NCBI GenBank assembly: GCA_049597955.1
Contig: JBMYND010000006.1
Coordinates: forward strand, 56,508 to 120,507
DNA: 64,000 nt
From: JAYPAN01 sp049597955
GTDB taxonomy: Bacteria; Pseudomonadota; Alphaproteobacteria; RS24
Direction: 5' to 3'
This document shows, one piece after another, positions 34,595-42,490 of the stretch. The notes under the pieces are model-generated. The model did no database searches. It saw nothing but the letters and a program-made list of their open reading frames with translations, and had not been told where the DNA came from. The position numbers and the translations under genes are program-made. Within the stretch, counting starts at the first letter, position 1. Every line of letters begins with the position of its first letter.

Positions 34595-34831
34595 AAGAAT
34601 ATCCCGCAAATAATGTTTTTCCAACCTGCTTGCACCGGCATGGAAGCAATCAGCAAATGCGCCGTTTCCACCCCCGAACAAGCCCGTCAGAGCAAGTTCG
34701 GGAGATGGCTTATCATGCTATGGGACAGCTTGCAACACCCCATATAAGCGCAAGGAAAAAGCCCTGTTTACAAGCTGTTTGGGGCTGTTCTGCCGAGTTG
34801 CCAAATGCCGCCCGCTCAAAAACGACAGGGG

Positions 34832-36988
34832 TCACAGAAAACTGTAAGGGTCAATATCAATATGCAGCCGGATGCTGCCGCGCCGCCTGACCTGTGCCAG
34901 CCATTGCGCCAAATAGTTTTGCATGGGCGCGCCGCGTGCGCCCTTGACCAAAAACCGGAAGCGATAGCGGTCGCGGATGCGGGCAATCGGCGCCGGTGCC
35001 GGCCCCAGCACGCTAATGGCCGCATGTTGCGGCACCAGCCGCGCCATATCGCGCACAAAGGCTTGCGCCTCATCCATATTGGTGGCCGAGACAACCAAGG
35101 CAGCCAGCCTGCCAAAGGGCGGCATGGCGGCCATTTCGCGGGCGGCAATTTCGCGGTCGTAAAACGCATCGCGGTCACCGGCGACCAAGGCCTGCAAAAC
35201 CGGATGGTCGGGCATATGGCTTTGCAACATGGCGCGCCCGCCAATTTCGGCCCGACCGGAACGCCCGGCCACTTGCGACAAAAGCTGGTAAGTGCGCTCG
35301 GCGGCGCGCAAATCACCATTGCCCAAGCCCAAATCGGCATCGACCACACCGACAAAGCTCAATTTCGGCAAATGATGACCCTTGGCGACAATTTGCGTGC
35401 CAATGACAATATCAGCTTCGCCCGCCGCAATGCGCCCGATAAGCTCACGCATTTGCGCCGCGCCGCCATGGTCGGAAGACAAAACAATCGTGCGCGCATC
35501 GGGAAAATGCGTCAGCACTTCTTCGGTAATGCGCTCAACCCCCGGCCCGCAGGCAACCAATTGCCCGACCTCGCCACAGGCTGTGCAGCTCTCCGGCACT
35601 GGCTCGGCATGGCCGCAATGATGGCATTGCAAGCGGCGCTGGAAGCGATGTTCAACCATCCATGTATCGCAAGACGGACACATATAGCGATGACCGCAAG
35701 CACGGCACAAAGTCAGCGGCGCATAGCCGCGCCGGTTCAAAAACACCAATGCCTGTGTGTCGCGCGCCAATGCATCGCCAATCGCGGTGACCATTTCCGG
35801 CACCAGCCATTGCCCGCGCGGCGGCGTTGATTGGCGCATATCAACCAGCTCAATTTCCGGCAGGCTGGCCCCGCCATGCCGGTGGCTGAGCCGGTGGCCC
35901 TGATAGCGCCCCTGCTGCGCATTGACATAAGATTCCAGCGACGGCGTGGCCGAAGACAGCACAACAGGGCAAGATGCCAGCCGCCCGCGCACCACTGCCA
36001 TATCGCGGGCATTGTAAATCACCCCGTCTTCCTGTTTGAAACCGCCATCATGCTCTTCATCGACAATGATTGCGCCCAGATTGCGCCAGGGTAGAAACAG
36101 CGCCGAGCGCGCACCGACCAGCACTTGCACGCGGTTTTCCGCCACTTCGCGCCAAGTGCGCCGCCGCTCAGTAGGGCCAAGGCCGGAATGCCAAAGCGCC
36201 GGCGCACAGCCAAAGCGCGCCTCAAACCGGTCGAGAAATTGCGCGGTGAGCGAGATTTCCGGCAGCAAAATCAGGCCCTGCCGCCCTTGTCGCAAGGCTT
36301 CCGCCAGCGCCTCAAAATACACTTCGGTTTTGCCCGAACCGGTCACGCCATCAAGCAAATGGGTGGAAAAGCTGTCATCGCGCACAGCCTTGACCAGCGC
36401 ATCGCCAATCGCCTGTTGCGCGGCCGACAAAACCGGCGGCGCGGCATCGGGGTCGGGCGTCTCAAACGGGCGGTGGCCGGGCGCTTCATGTTCGGCCAAA
36501 TGACCGGCAGCGACCAGCCCTTTAACCACTGAGCCACTGACCGCGGCAGCGCGCGCCAAATCAGCCGCGCTCAACATGCCCGCTTCGCCAAGCGCCTCAA
36601 ACACGCGCTGGCGTGCCGCTGTCATGCGCTCAGGCCGTGTCTGGCCATCGCGCAGCATGACAAGCGGCTTGGCCGGTTCAAAAGCCGCCGGCACGCGCAT
36701 CACCTGACGCAAAACCAGCCCCGGCGGCGACATCACATAATCCGCCACCCAATCAACAAATTGGCGCAATTCTTCGGCCAATGGCGGCACATCCAATCGC
36801 GCCGTGACCGGTTTCAGCTTTTGCCGGTCGGCATCGCCCGCGCCCGGCCCCCAGACCACACCATTCACCCGGCGCGGCCCCAAAGGCACGCAAACAAAAT
36901 CACCCGCCGCCAAGCTCATATTATCCGGCACGGCATAGTCATACGGCCCCGGCAGGGCGAGGGGAATCAGAACGCTGACGAGCTGCAT
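34832..36988 (-). CDS. priA: Primosomal protein N' (replication restart helicase)
   Basis: The 718-residue superfamily 2 helicase restarts stalled replication forks. The N-terminal DNA-binding domain has VLIPLALPGPYDYAVPD and FVCVPLGPRRVNGVVWG. The helicase has Walker A LLDGVTGSGKTEVYFEAL, the DEEH box IIVDEEHDGGFKQEDG, and motif III SATPSLES. A zinc-binding insertion has eight Cys in CRACG, CPSC, CHHCG and CTACG. The start at 36988 is the first Met that gives a PriA N-terminus. It is divergent from the transaldolase-like gene. Confidence 0.96.
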   Translation of the reverse strand: MQLVSVLIPLALPGPYDYAVPDNMSLAAGDFVCVPLGPRRVNGVVWGPGAGDADRQKLKPVTARLDVPPLAEELRQFVDWVADYVMSPPGLVLRQVMRVPAAFEPAKPLVMLRDGQTRPERMTAARQRVFEALGEAGMLSAADLARAAAVSGSVVKGLVAAGHLAEHEAPGHRPFETPDPDAAPPVLSAAQQAIGDALVKAVRDDSFSTHLLDGVTGSGKTEVYFEALAEALRQGRQGLILLPEISLTAQFLDRFEARFGCAPALWHSGLGPTERRRTWREVAENRVQVLVGARSALFLPWRNLGAIIVDEEHDGGFKQEDGVIYNARDMAVVRGRLASCPVVLSSATPSLESYVNAQQGRYQGHRLSHRHGGASLPEIELVDMRQSTPPRGQWLVPEMVTAIGDALARDTQALVFLNRRGYAPLTLCRACGHRYMCPSCDTWMVEHRFQRRLQCHHCGHAEPVPESCTACGEVGQLVACGPGVERITEEVLTHFPDARTIVLSSDHGGAAQMRELIGRIAAGEADIVIGTQIVAKGHHLPKLSFVGVVDADLGLGNGDLRAAERTYQLLSQVAGRSGRAEIGGRAMLQSHMPDHPVLQALVAGDRDAFYDREIAAREMAAMPPFGRLAALVVSATNMDEAQAFVRDMARLVPQHAAISVLGPAPAPIARIRDRYRFRFLVKGARGAPMQNYLAQWLAQVRRRGSIRLHIDIDPYSFL

Positions 36989-37081
36989 GGCGCTACTGTG
37001 AGACAGGACTTGCCGAAAGGCAAGCGGTCGGGCATGGTGAGACATGATTCTCAGCCGATTCTGATTGCCAAAGGAGCCGAT

Positions 37082-37738
37082 ATGCAGTTTTTCATCGACA
37101 GCGCCGACACAACAGCCATTGCCGAATTGGCCGCGACCGGCATGGTGGACGGGGTGACGACCAATCCGTCGCTGGTCGCCAAATCGGGCCGCGATTTCAA
37201 GCAATTGATTGGCGAAATCTGCGCCATTGTGGACGGGCCGGTTTCGGCTGAAGTGACCGCGCTGGAAGCCGATGCCATGCTGGCCGAGGCTGATGAATTG
37301 CTGTCCATTGCGCCCAATGTCTGCATTAAAGTGCCGCTGACATGGGATGGTTTGCGCGCCACGCGGGCGCTGGCCGATAAGGGCGTGAAAGTTAATGTAA
37401 CCTTGTGCTTTTCGGCCAATCAGGCTTTGCTGGCGGCCAAGGCGGGGGCGGCCTATATTTCGCCCTTTGTCGGGCGGCTTGACGATATTGCCACTGATGG
37501 CATGGGGCTGATTGCCGATATTCGCCAGATTTACGATAATTATCCGGAGCTGGAGACCGAGATATTGGTCGCCTCGGTGCGCTCGCCGGAGCATATTCGC
37601 CAATCGGCGCTTATCGGCGCGGATGTCGCCACTTTGCCGCCGGATGTGCTGCGCGGGCTGATTAACCATCCGCTGACCGATAAAGGGCTGGCGGCATTTT
37701 TGGCCGATTGGGAAAAAACCGGCCAGACCATCAGCTAA
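37082..37738 (+). CDS. Transaldolase-like / fructose-6-phosphate aldolase
   Basis: The 218-residue TIM-barrel protein begins MQFFIDSADTTAIAELAATG and has GVTTNPSLVAKSG. The Schiff-base Lys is in NVCIKVPLTWDGL near 85, and VNVTLCFSANQALLAAKAGA and ISPFVGRLDD follow. This length and text fit the short transaldolases (TalC/Fsa class), which exchange dihydroxyacetone units between sugar phosphates. Transaldolase and F6P aldolase activity cannot be told apart with certainty. AAGGAG lies six bases before the ATG. The stop shares a base with the xerC start. Confidence 0.92.
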   Translation: MQFFIDSADTTAIAELAATGMVDGVTTNPSLVAKSGRDFKQLIGEICAIVDGPVSAEVTALEADAMLAEADELLSIAPNVCIKVPLTWDGLRATRALADKGVKVNVTLCFSANQALLAAKAGAAYISPFVGRLDDIATDGMGLIADIRQIYDNYPELETEILVASVRSPEHIRQSALIGADVATLPPDVLRGLINHPLTDKGLAAFLADWEKTGQTIS

Positions 37739-38712
37739 TGGCACGCCCGGCCCGCGCGCCTGCTGCCCTGCCGGTTCGGGAAGATTTGGCCAATCAAATC
37801 ACCGATTGGCTGGCTTTTATGCAATCTGAAAAACGCTTGAGCGCGCATACTTGCGATGCTTATGCACGCGATATCGGACAATTTTGCGCTTTTCTGGCCG
37901 AGCATTTGGGCGCCCCGCCCGGCCTGTCGGATATGGCCGAGCTGGCTCTGATGGATGTGCGCGCCTTCATGGCCAAGCGGCGGGCCGATGGCACACAGAC
38001 GCGCTCGCTGCGCCGCCAGCTTTCCGGCCTGCGCCATTTTACCGGCTTTCTTGAGCGCCGCGACTTGCCGGTTTCTGCCGCATTTGCCTTGCTCAACCCG
38101 CCCAAGCAAACGCGCAGCCTGCCGCGTCCGGTCGCGCCGGAAAAATTGCGCGAAATGATAGAGCTGGCGCGCACTACGCCCAAGCAAAGCTGGCACGGGC
38201 TGCGCGATGCGGCGCTGCTGCTGCTGCTTTACGGGGCGGGCTTGCGGATTGCCGAGGCACTGCAATTAAACGCAAATGACTGGCCGGCCCGGGCTGAGGC
38301 CGGCTTGCAGGTGCGCGGCAAGGGCGGCAAGCCGCGCCATGTGCCATTGCTGCCCATTATCCATCAGGCCATGCAGGAATATCTGGCGGCTCTACCTTTC
38401 GACCAGACAGGGCCTTTCGACCAGACAGAAAATGCGCCGCTGTTTCGCGCCGCGCGCGGGGGGCGGCAAAGTGCAAGACAGGTTCAGTCCATGCTGGCGG
38501 GGCACAGGCGCGCGCTCAACCTGCCCGACAGTGTGACGCCGCATGCGCTGCGCCACAGCTTTGCCAGCCATTTGCTGGCCGCCGGTGGCGATTTGCGCAC
38601 GATTCAGGAATTGCTCGGCCATGCGCAACTTTCATCGACGCAAATCTACACGCAAGTGGACGCGCAAAGCCTGCTCGAGACTTACAATAAAGCCCACCCC
38701 CGCGCGAGGTAG
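37738..38712 (+). CDS. xerC: Tyrosine recombinase XerC
   Basis: The 324-residue recombinase has an N-terminal SAM-like core-binding domain (about 15-110) and a catalytic domain with all active residues: Arg170 (GAGLRIAEAL), Lys195 (RGKGGKPR), His269 and Arg272 (HALRHSFASHLL), His295 (LLGHAQLSSTQ) and Tyr304 (IYTQV). It resolves chromosome dimers at dif with XerD. Residues 220-231 are a tandem PFDQTG/PFDQTE duplication in the surface loop between Lys195 and His269. The stop TAG is the outer edge of the island inverted repeat. Its order with the transaldolase-like gene and priA appears ancestral. Confidence 0.94.
   Translation: MARPARAPAALPVREDLANQITDWLAFMQSEKRLSAHTCDAYARDIGQFCAFLAEHLGAPPGLSDMAELALMDVRAFMAKRRADGTQTRSLRRQLSGLRHFTGFLERRDLPVSAAFALLNPPKQTRSLPRPVAPEKLREMIELARTTPKQSWHGLRDAALLLLLYGAGLRIAEALQLNANDWPARAEAGLQVRGKGGKPRHVPLLPIIHQAMQEYLAALPFDQTGPFDQTENAPLFRAARGGRQSARQVQSMLAGHRRALNLPDSVTPHALRHSFASHLLAAGGDLRTIQELLGHAQLSSTQIYTQVDAQSLLETYNKAHPRAR
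38395..38430 (+). repeat. 18-bp in-frame tandem duplication in xerC
   Basis: CCTTTCGACCAGACAGGG is followed directly by a second copy with 16 of 18 bases identical. It adds six residues (PFDQTG, PFDQTE) to XerC without breaking the frame, which suggests a recent slippage event in a tolerant loop. Confidence 0.85.
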
Positions 38713-38722
38713 GGGGGTTAAC
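38710..38722. repeat. Left 13-bp inverted repeat of the defence island
   Basis: TAGGGGGGTTAAC is the exact reverse complement of 42486-42498. It contains the stop codon TAG of xerC (first three bases) and, on the other strand, the stop codon TAA of the NYN gene. Confidence 0.9.
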
Positions 38723-39365
38723 TTTTCGGTGGGTCATATTCCGGCGGCCGCGTGATGGTTTTGCCCGCATCGGTGACCGCTTTGGGTAAAAGGCTATCTG
38801 CTACATGCTGCCGCGTAATCTGCTTGAAATCATCAGCAATCTGCCGAAGTTCGGAATTCCCCCGATTAGGCGGTGCCAATATTCTTATTGTGATTTCGGG
38901 AAATCTTTTTTTGATGAGCTTTATTGGCCCGACCATATCAGTATCGCCACTAATCAGAAAAATTTCGTTACAAGACCGGTCGTAACAGGCTTCCATCATA
39001 TGAATGGCAATATTCACATCCGTTTCCTTTTCTTCATGACCAATAAAGGATTTGCCACAAATTTTACATCGTCTTTTTCGTTTTTTGAATTTCCCCATAA
39101 TGACCACTGCCCCTTGCATCTTCAGAGCGGCGACATATACACGGTGGCGTCCTTTTGCTGTAGGGCGATGGTCTGCATAGGCAGAAAAGTAAAGTGTTCC
39201 TAACATCTCGTAACTTGGTTCACCCACAAGAATAACCGCCAATTTACCAATATCTACCCATTTCAGAAAATTGTCCCGACCTTTGGACTTTTTTACTTCA
39301 TCACAAATGCCGTGATAAAGATTATAGCCATCAACGAAAACGAGAATGCGCCTTTTAAGGGTCAT
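38718..39365 (-). CDS. NYN/PIN-like ribonuclease (LabA/DUF88 type) with zinc-ribbon-like insert
   Basis: The 215-residue protein opens with RRILVFVDGYNLYHGI, giving Asp12 and Asn15 of the NYN fold. Later acidic motifs are EEKETDVNIAIHMM (Asp116) and FLISGDTDMVGPIKLI (Asp141, Asp143), together a PIN-like metal site for RNA cleavage. Cys100 and Cys103 (RRCKICGKSF) may form part of a zinc ribbon for RNA or protein binding. Proteins of this type occur in defence islands and in toxin-like roles, but I know no function for this exact relative. It is transcribed outward to the left, with its stop in the island inverted repeat. Codon use and base composition differ from xerC. Confidence 0.85.
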   Translation of the reverse strand: MTLKRRILVFVDGYNLYHGICDEVKKSKGRDNFLKWVDIGKLAVILVGEPSYEMLGTLYFSAYADHRPTAKGRHRVYVAALKMQGAVVIMGKFKKRKRRCKICGKSFIGHEEKETDVNIAIHMMEACYDRSCNEIFLISGDTDMVGPIKLIKKRFPEITIRILAPPNRGNSELRQIADDFKQITRQHVADSLLPKAVTDAGKTITRPPEYDPPKS

Positions 39366-39388
39366 TTTTCTTTTCTGATACCATTCTT

Positions 39389-39394
39389 ATTATA
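39389..39394 (-). promoter_or_regulatory. -10 box of the NYN gene
   Basis: TATAAT on the minus strand lies 24 bases upstream of the start codon. No clear -35 box is visible 16-18 bases further up, so the promoter is probable only. The leader would be very short, with GAAAAGAAAA before the ATG. Confidence 0.45.
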
Positions 39395-39537
39395 TCAATG
39401 TCGCGGCCACCTTCGCCGGATAGACCCAAGGAAGATGACCGCAACGCCGACAGCACCTTACGTCTGCCGGGCAGTTAAACCACACAGTATCAAAGCGCTT
39501 TTTGCTGTCAATAAAGCTATTTTCAAAAATTGCTTTT

Positions 39538-39583
39538 CGCCCGCCAGAGTGACGTAAGACGATAAGTTAAATCGGGGGGAATA
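39538..39583 (+). repeat. 46-bp direct repeat, copy 1
   Basis: The unit starts CGCCCGCCAGAGTG and ends AAATCGGGGGGAATA. It matches copy 2 (41511-41556) at 43 of 46 bases; all three differences are transitions. A weaker match (AATA and TTGTGGC at equal spacing) continues for about 23 bases beyond. A partial inverted match to its first 20 bases (CTTACGTC, TGCCGGGC) lies at 39457-39472. It lies 104 bases upstream of the endonuclease start codon. Confidence 0.95.
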
Positions 39584-39594
39584 AAAAATAATAA

Positions 39595-39608
39595 GAGCCT
39601 TGTGGCTC
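39595..39608 (+). promoter_or_regulatory. Small hairpin upstream of restriction endonuclease gene
   Basis: GAGCC-TTGT-GGCTC is a perfect 5-bp stem with a 4-base loop, just after direct repeat copy 1 and an A/T-rich stretch with TAATAA. It may be an operator or part of the transcript leader of the restriction-modification pair. No T tract follows, so it is not a terminator. Confidence 0.4.
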
Positions 39609-39687
39609 AAGGGCCGGATATGCATGTCTTATCTACTAACGAACAAAGTAAGAACTTTGTTGAAGCGAGCGGAAAGACGGCCATCAG

Positions 39688-40314
39688 ATGCACCGAGACG
39701 ATTGCACAGAACTGATTCTTGACTTTCTTTCCGAGCATCCGGCCCAATTCTCTTCCCGAAAGAAAAACAACAGGGCTGATCCCAAAACGCCGGAAGGAAA
39801 AGCCGCTATTCGCGAAATAATTAACGCCGCGCGGGAAAGGAAGCCCAAACCTGCAATACCGAAAACAATTCCAGACCCTGTAGTCGGGCTTATCCTCCAA
39901 GAGTTTTACTCGGTTAAAAAGAGTGAAATCGAACGGGTTGAAACAGAACACAAATATGCAATGGCGGCCGAAAACATTATTGGTGAACTTTTGGAGAGAT
40001 ATATTGAGAAGAAAAGCGAAGAAGCGCAGGCGGACTGGTGCAGAGCACATGGCGACGTCATAAAATCGGTTGATTTTCTGCGCCGGAAAAATGGCTCATG
40101 GGAAGTTTTGCAAATCAAAAATCGAGACAATTCGGAAAATTCATCCTCTTCCTCCGTGAGGGACGGAACGGATATAAAAAAATGGTTTCGCACATTTTCC
40201 AAAACCGGCAAGACCAATTGGGCGAATTTTCCGGACGATGAATTGAAGAATAGGCTAAACGAATCAGATTTCCGCGATTACGTTAGGGACTATCTTCGGG
40301 AGATTAAGGCATGA
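39688..40314 (+). CDS. SinI-like type II restriction endonuclease
   Basis: The 208-residue protein has the central text GDVIKSVDFLRRKNGSWEVL then QIKNRDNSENSSSSSV and KKWFRTFSKTGKTNWANFP. I recognise this as the SinI restriction endonuclease family (GGWCC cutters). The PD-(D/E)xK-like site would be Asp129 with Gln142 and Lys144 (QIK in place of ExK). The gene overlaps the methyltransferase start by ATGA, the usual cotranscription sign of a type II system. Recognition of GGWCC is inferred from family membership and is not visible in the sequence. Length is close to SinI itself. Confidence 0.85.
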   Translation: MHRDDCTELILDFLSEHPAQFSSRKKNNRADPKTPEGKAAIREIINAARERKPKPAIPKTIPDPVVGLILQEFYSVKKSEIERVETEHKYAMAAENIIGELLERYIEKKSEEAQADWCRAHGDVIKSVDFLRRKNGSWEVLQIKNRDNSENSSSSSVRDGTDIKKWFRTFSKTGKTNWANFPDDELKNRLNESDFRDYVRDYLREIKA

Positions 40315-41507
40315 AGACCCTATCATTTTTCAGCGGGTGTCTTGGATTGGATTTGGGCCTGCAGCAAGCAGGTTTCGAAACTCTGCTCCTGTGCGAAAAT
40401 GACCCGCAAGCGGCGGCGACAATAGCCAGAAACAAACCCCGTATTCCGATGATTGCTGACATTATGAATCATGATGCGGCGTCAATCCTGAAGGCGGCAA
40501 AAGCAACCCAAAACGACATCGACATTATTGTTGGCGGGCCGCCCTGCCAAACATTTTCAACTGCAGGCAAAAGGGCAAGCTTTACAGACCCCCGAGGAAA
40601 CGCCTTCCTGCATTTCATTCAAATCATTGCGGCCATTCGTCCAAAATATTTTATCATTGAAAATGTTCGGGGCTTGCTGTCCGCCGCTCTCGCGCATCGC
40701 CCGCATATTGAAAGAGGGGCCGGATTTCCCCCATTGCAAAATGAAGAAAGGCCGGGCAGCGCCCTCAATCTCGTTTTGGACAAACTGGCGGCGACAGGAT
40801 ACACAATCTCCTTCAACCTTTACAACACGGCCAATTACGGTGTTCCGCAAAAGCGGGAACGGCTCATTATTATGGGCTGTCTGGACGGAAGAAAAATACC
40901 ATATCTGCCGCCCACCCATTCCCAATCGGGCCTTTGGGGTCTCGAAGAATGGGTTAGTTTCGGAAATGTTGCCGGTGATTTGAATCATGACGAACAAGAA
41001 TATGTGAATTTTCCGGAAAAGCGCCTCAAATACTACGCCATGTTATCGGCGGGACAGCATTGGAGAGACTTGCCCAAGGAGATAATCAGAGAGGCAATGG
41101 GCGCCAGTTATAATGCCAAAGGTGGAAAAACGGGCTTTTATCGCAGAATTTCTTGGGATGAACCCTCCCCTACCTTGGTTACCCATCCGGCGATGCCGGC
41201 AACCGACCTGTGCCATCCTGAACGCCAAAGACCGCTTTCCGTTGAGGAATATAAACGGATTCAACAATTCCCTGATGATTATGAGCTGGTCGGGACGACT
41301 TTGCAAAAATACAAGCAAATCGGCAATGCAGTGCCTGTCGGCTTTGGCAAACAAATTGGCGAATTGGTCATGGCCCATTTTCACCGGAAAAATTTGGATG
41401 ACACAAAATTTGTGAACTTTCCCTACTCAAGATACAAAAACACCAGCGATGCGAATTGGGCTTTTTCCGTTGCGGCGTCAGAAAAACAAACAGCCTTCCA
41501 ATTGTGA
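40311..41507 (+). CDS. C5-cytosine DNA methyltransferase, partner of the SinI-like endonuclease
   Basis: The 398-residue enzyme carries the m5C motifs in order: I LSFFSGCLGLDLGL (4-17), IV GGPPCQTFS with catalytic Cys79, VI ENVRG (117-121), VIII QKRERLIIMG (180-189), IX RRISWDEPSPTLVTHP near 278, and X QIGNAVP (336-342). The target recognition domain spans roughly 195-275. It protects host DNA from the endonuclease encoded just upstream and probably modifies GGWCC, judged by the partner. The stop codon is three bases before direct repeat copy 2. Confidence 0.95.
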   Translation: MKTLSFFSGCLGLDLGLQQAGFETLLLCENDPQAAATIARNKPRIPMIADIMNHDAASILKAAKATQNDIDIIVGGPPCQTFSTAGKRASFTDPRGNAFLHFIQIIAAIRPKYFIIENVRGLLSAALAHRPHIERGAGFPPLQNEERPGSALNLVLDKLAATGYTISFNLYNTANYGVPQKRERLIIMGCLDGRKIPYLPPTHSQSGLWGLEEWVSFGNVAGDLNHDEQEYVNFPEKRLKYYAMLSAGQHWRDLPKEIIREAMGASYNAKGGKTGFYRRISWDEPSPTLVTHPAMPATDLCHPERQRPLSVEEYKRIQQFPDDYELVGTTLQKYKQIGNAVPVGFGKQIGELVMAHFHRKNLDDTKFVNFPYSRYKNTSDANWAFSVAASEKQTAFQL

Positions 41508-41510
41508 ACG

Positions 41511-41556
41511 CGCCCGCCAGAGTGGCGCAAGGCGATAAGTTAAATCGGGGGGAATA
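41511..41556 (+). repeat. 46-bp direct repeat, copy 2
   Basis: This copy follows the methyltransferase stop at once and ends 46 bases before the AbiJ-like gene. CGCC-AGAGT-GGCG forms a small perfect stem here, whereas copy 1 has GACG and breaks one pair. The two copies therefore bracket the restriction-modification pair as a unit of about 2 kb. Confidence 0.95.
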
Positions 41557-41602
41557 TCTGAAAATAGGCTGGTTGTGGCCGCGCGGTGGAATCGGGTAGC
41601 TG

Positions 41603-42490
41603 ATGGGCATGATAGAGAAGCGGCACCTGACATTCAAACAACGCCATGGCTATGAAGATTTGCCCGCGGCCATGCGCCCTGGCGAACTTTCGCCAGGTTT
41701 CCGGAGAAGGCTGTGGGATTTTTTCTATGGTTTTTTGGAAGCAGCAAAGCAACCTAGGTATTATGGCGGGGGTGTATATTTCAAAGCTAATATAGAAAAT
41801 TTCGTCAAAGAGGTCATTGGAGATTATCTTCGTCAGGCTCAAAGCGATATAAACACCGACGTTTCTCAAGTTATGAAAATCTTCAGACACGTGGCACTTG
41901 AGGCGAAATATGAAGATGTCATGAAATTTGTTGAATTTGTCATCCGAACAGATTATGGCGCGGTAAATCTTGCCAAAGGTCTTAAGGAGCTGTTTGAACA
42001 ACAGGCCGCCCCGTGTTTCATCGACCTTGACCAAAAACCCTATTGCGTTGTGCAACAGTCCAGTGGTGAAGAAGTCAGCGCAACTTTAACTTCGCTTGAA
42101 GCGGTGAAAGAGGCGGGTTTTGACAGTTCGCTGACCCACCTTCGAAGCGCCGCCGAGCATTTGAATGGGGGGCGTTATCGCGATTCGATAAGAGATAGCA
42201 TCCATGCCGTAGAAGCGATTGCGCGGAAAATTGAACCATCGGCCAAAACCTTGGGGGACGCATTGAATCCGCTTGAGGAAAAAGGAATTATAGGCCACTC
42301 GGCACTGAAGACCGCGCTGTCAAAACTATATGGCTATACGAGTGACGAGGGCGGCATCAGACATGCCGAATTGGATGACAATGACAGCAATATCGGCCTG
42401 CATGAAGCAATGTTTTTTTACAGCGCATGCGCCGCCTTTGCCGGATATCTGGCCAATAAGGAGCGGGAATTAAACCGCAAGGACGGTTAA
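41603..42490 (+). CDS. AbiJ-NTD4 / HEPN-like abortive-infection protein
   Basis: The 295-residue protein starts LTFKQRHGYEDLPAAMRPGE then LSPGFRRRLWDFFYGFL. This F.xRxGY...L..RLWN-like pattern is the AbiJ-NTD4 domain found at the N-terminus of defence proteins. The C-terminal part (about 165-287) is all-helical: SSLTHLRSAAEHLNGGRYRD, SIRDSIHAVEAIARKI and GGIRHAELDD look like the HEPN-type domain of AbiJ homologues, a ribonuclease fold. A canonical RxxxxH is not clear; Arg253-His254 is the best candidate. It lies downstream of the restriction-modification pair, and its stop is inside the right inverted repeat. An alternative start is the Met two codons on. Confidence 0.7.
   Translation: MGMIEKRHLTFKQRHGYEDLPAAMRPGELSPGFRRRLWDFFYGFLEAAKQPRYYGGGVYFKANIENFVKEVIGDYLRQAQSDINTDVSQVMKIFRHVALEAKYEDVMKFVEFVIRTDYGAVNLAKGLKELFEQQAAPCFIDLDQKPYCVVQQSSGEEVSATLTSLEAVKEAGFDSSLTHLRSAAEHLNGGRYRDSIRDSIHAVEAIARKIEPSAKTLGDALNPLEEKGIIGHSALKTALSKLYGYTSDEGGIRHAELDDNDSNIGLHEAMFFYSACAAFAGYLANKERELNRKDG

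Noticed and set aside
36989..37744. N-terminal extension of PriA across the transaldolase-like gene
   Set aside because: It is an antisense shadow of a well-conserved gene; PriA homology starts at MQLVSVLIPL.
37738..38712. XerC as the island's own integrase
   Set aside because: It lies outside the island boundary, overlaps the upstream core gene by one base and has the normal XerC length and motifs, so it is most likely the chromosomal dimer-resolution enzyme.
39312..39557. Small plus-strand open frame of 81 codons overlapping the NYN start region
   Set aside because: It overlaps the NYN gene, runs into the direct repeat, lacks a ribosome site and shows no recognisable features.
41531..41545. 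Resemblance of GCAAGGCGATAAGTT to a stretch of lacZ/cloning-vector sequence
   Set aside because: The match needs one gap and ends after about 15 bases; surrounding bases do not match, and the sequence is part of a repeat with diverged copies. Chance similarity is more likely than vector contamination.
39538..41556. 46-bp repeats as integron attC sites
   Set aside because: They contain GTTAAAT, which fits the GTTRRRY box, but no matching RYYYAAC box or long paired arms occur at the expected distance, and no integron integrase is in the window.
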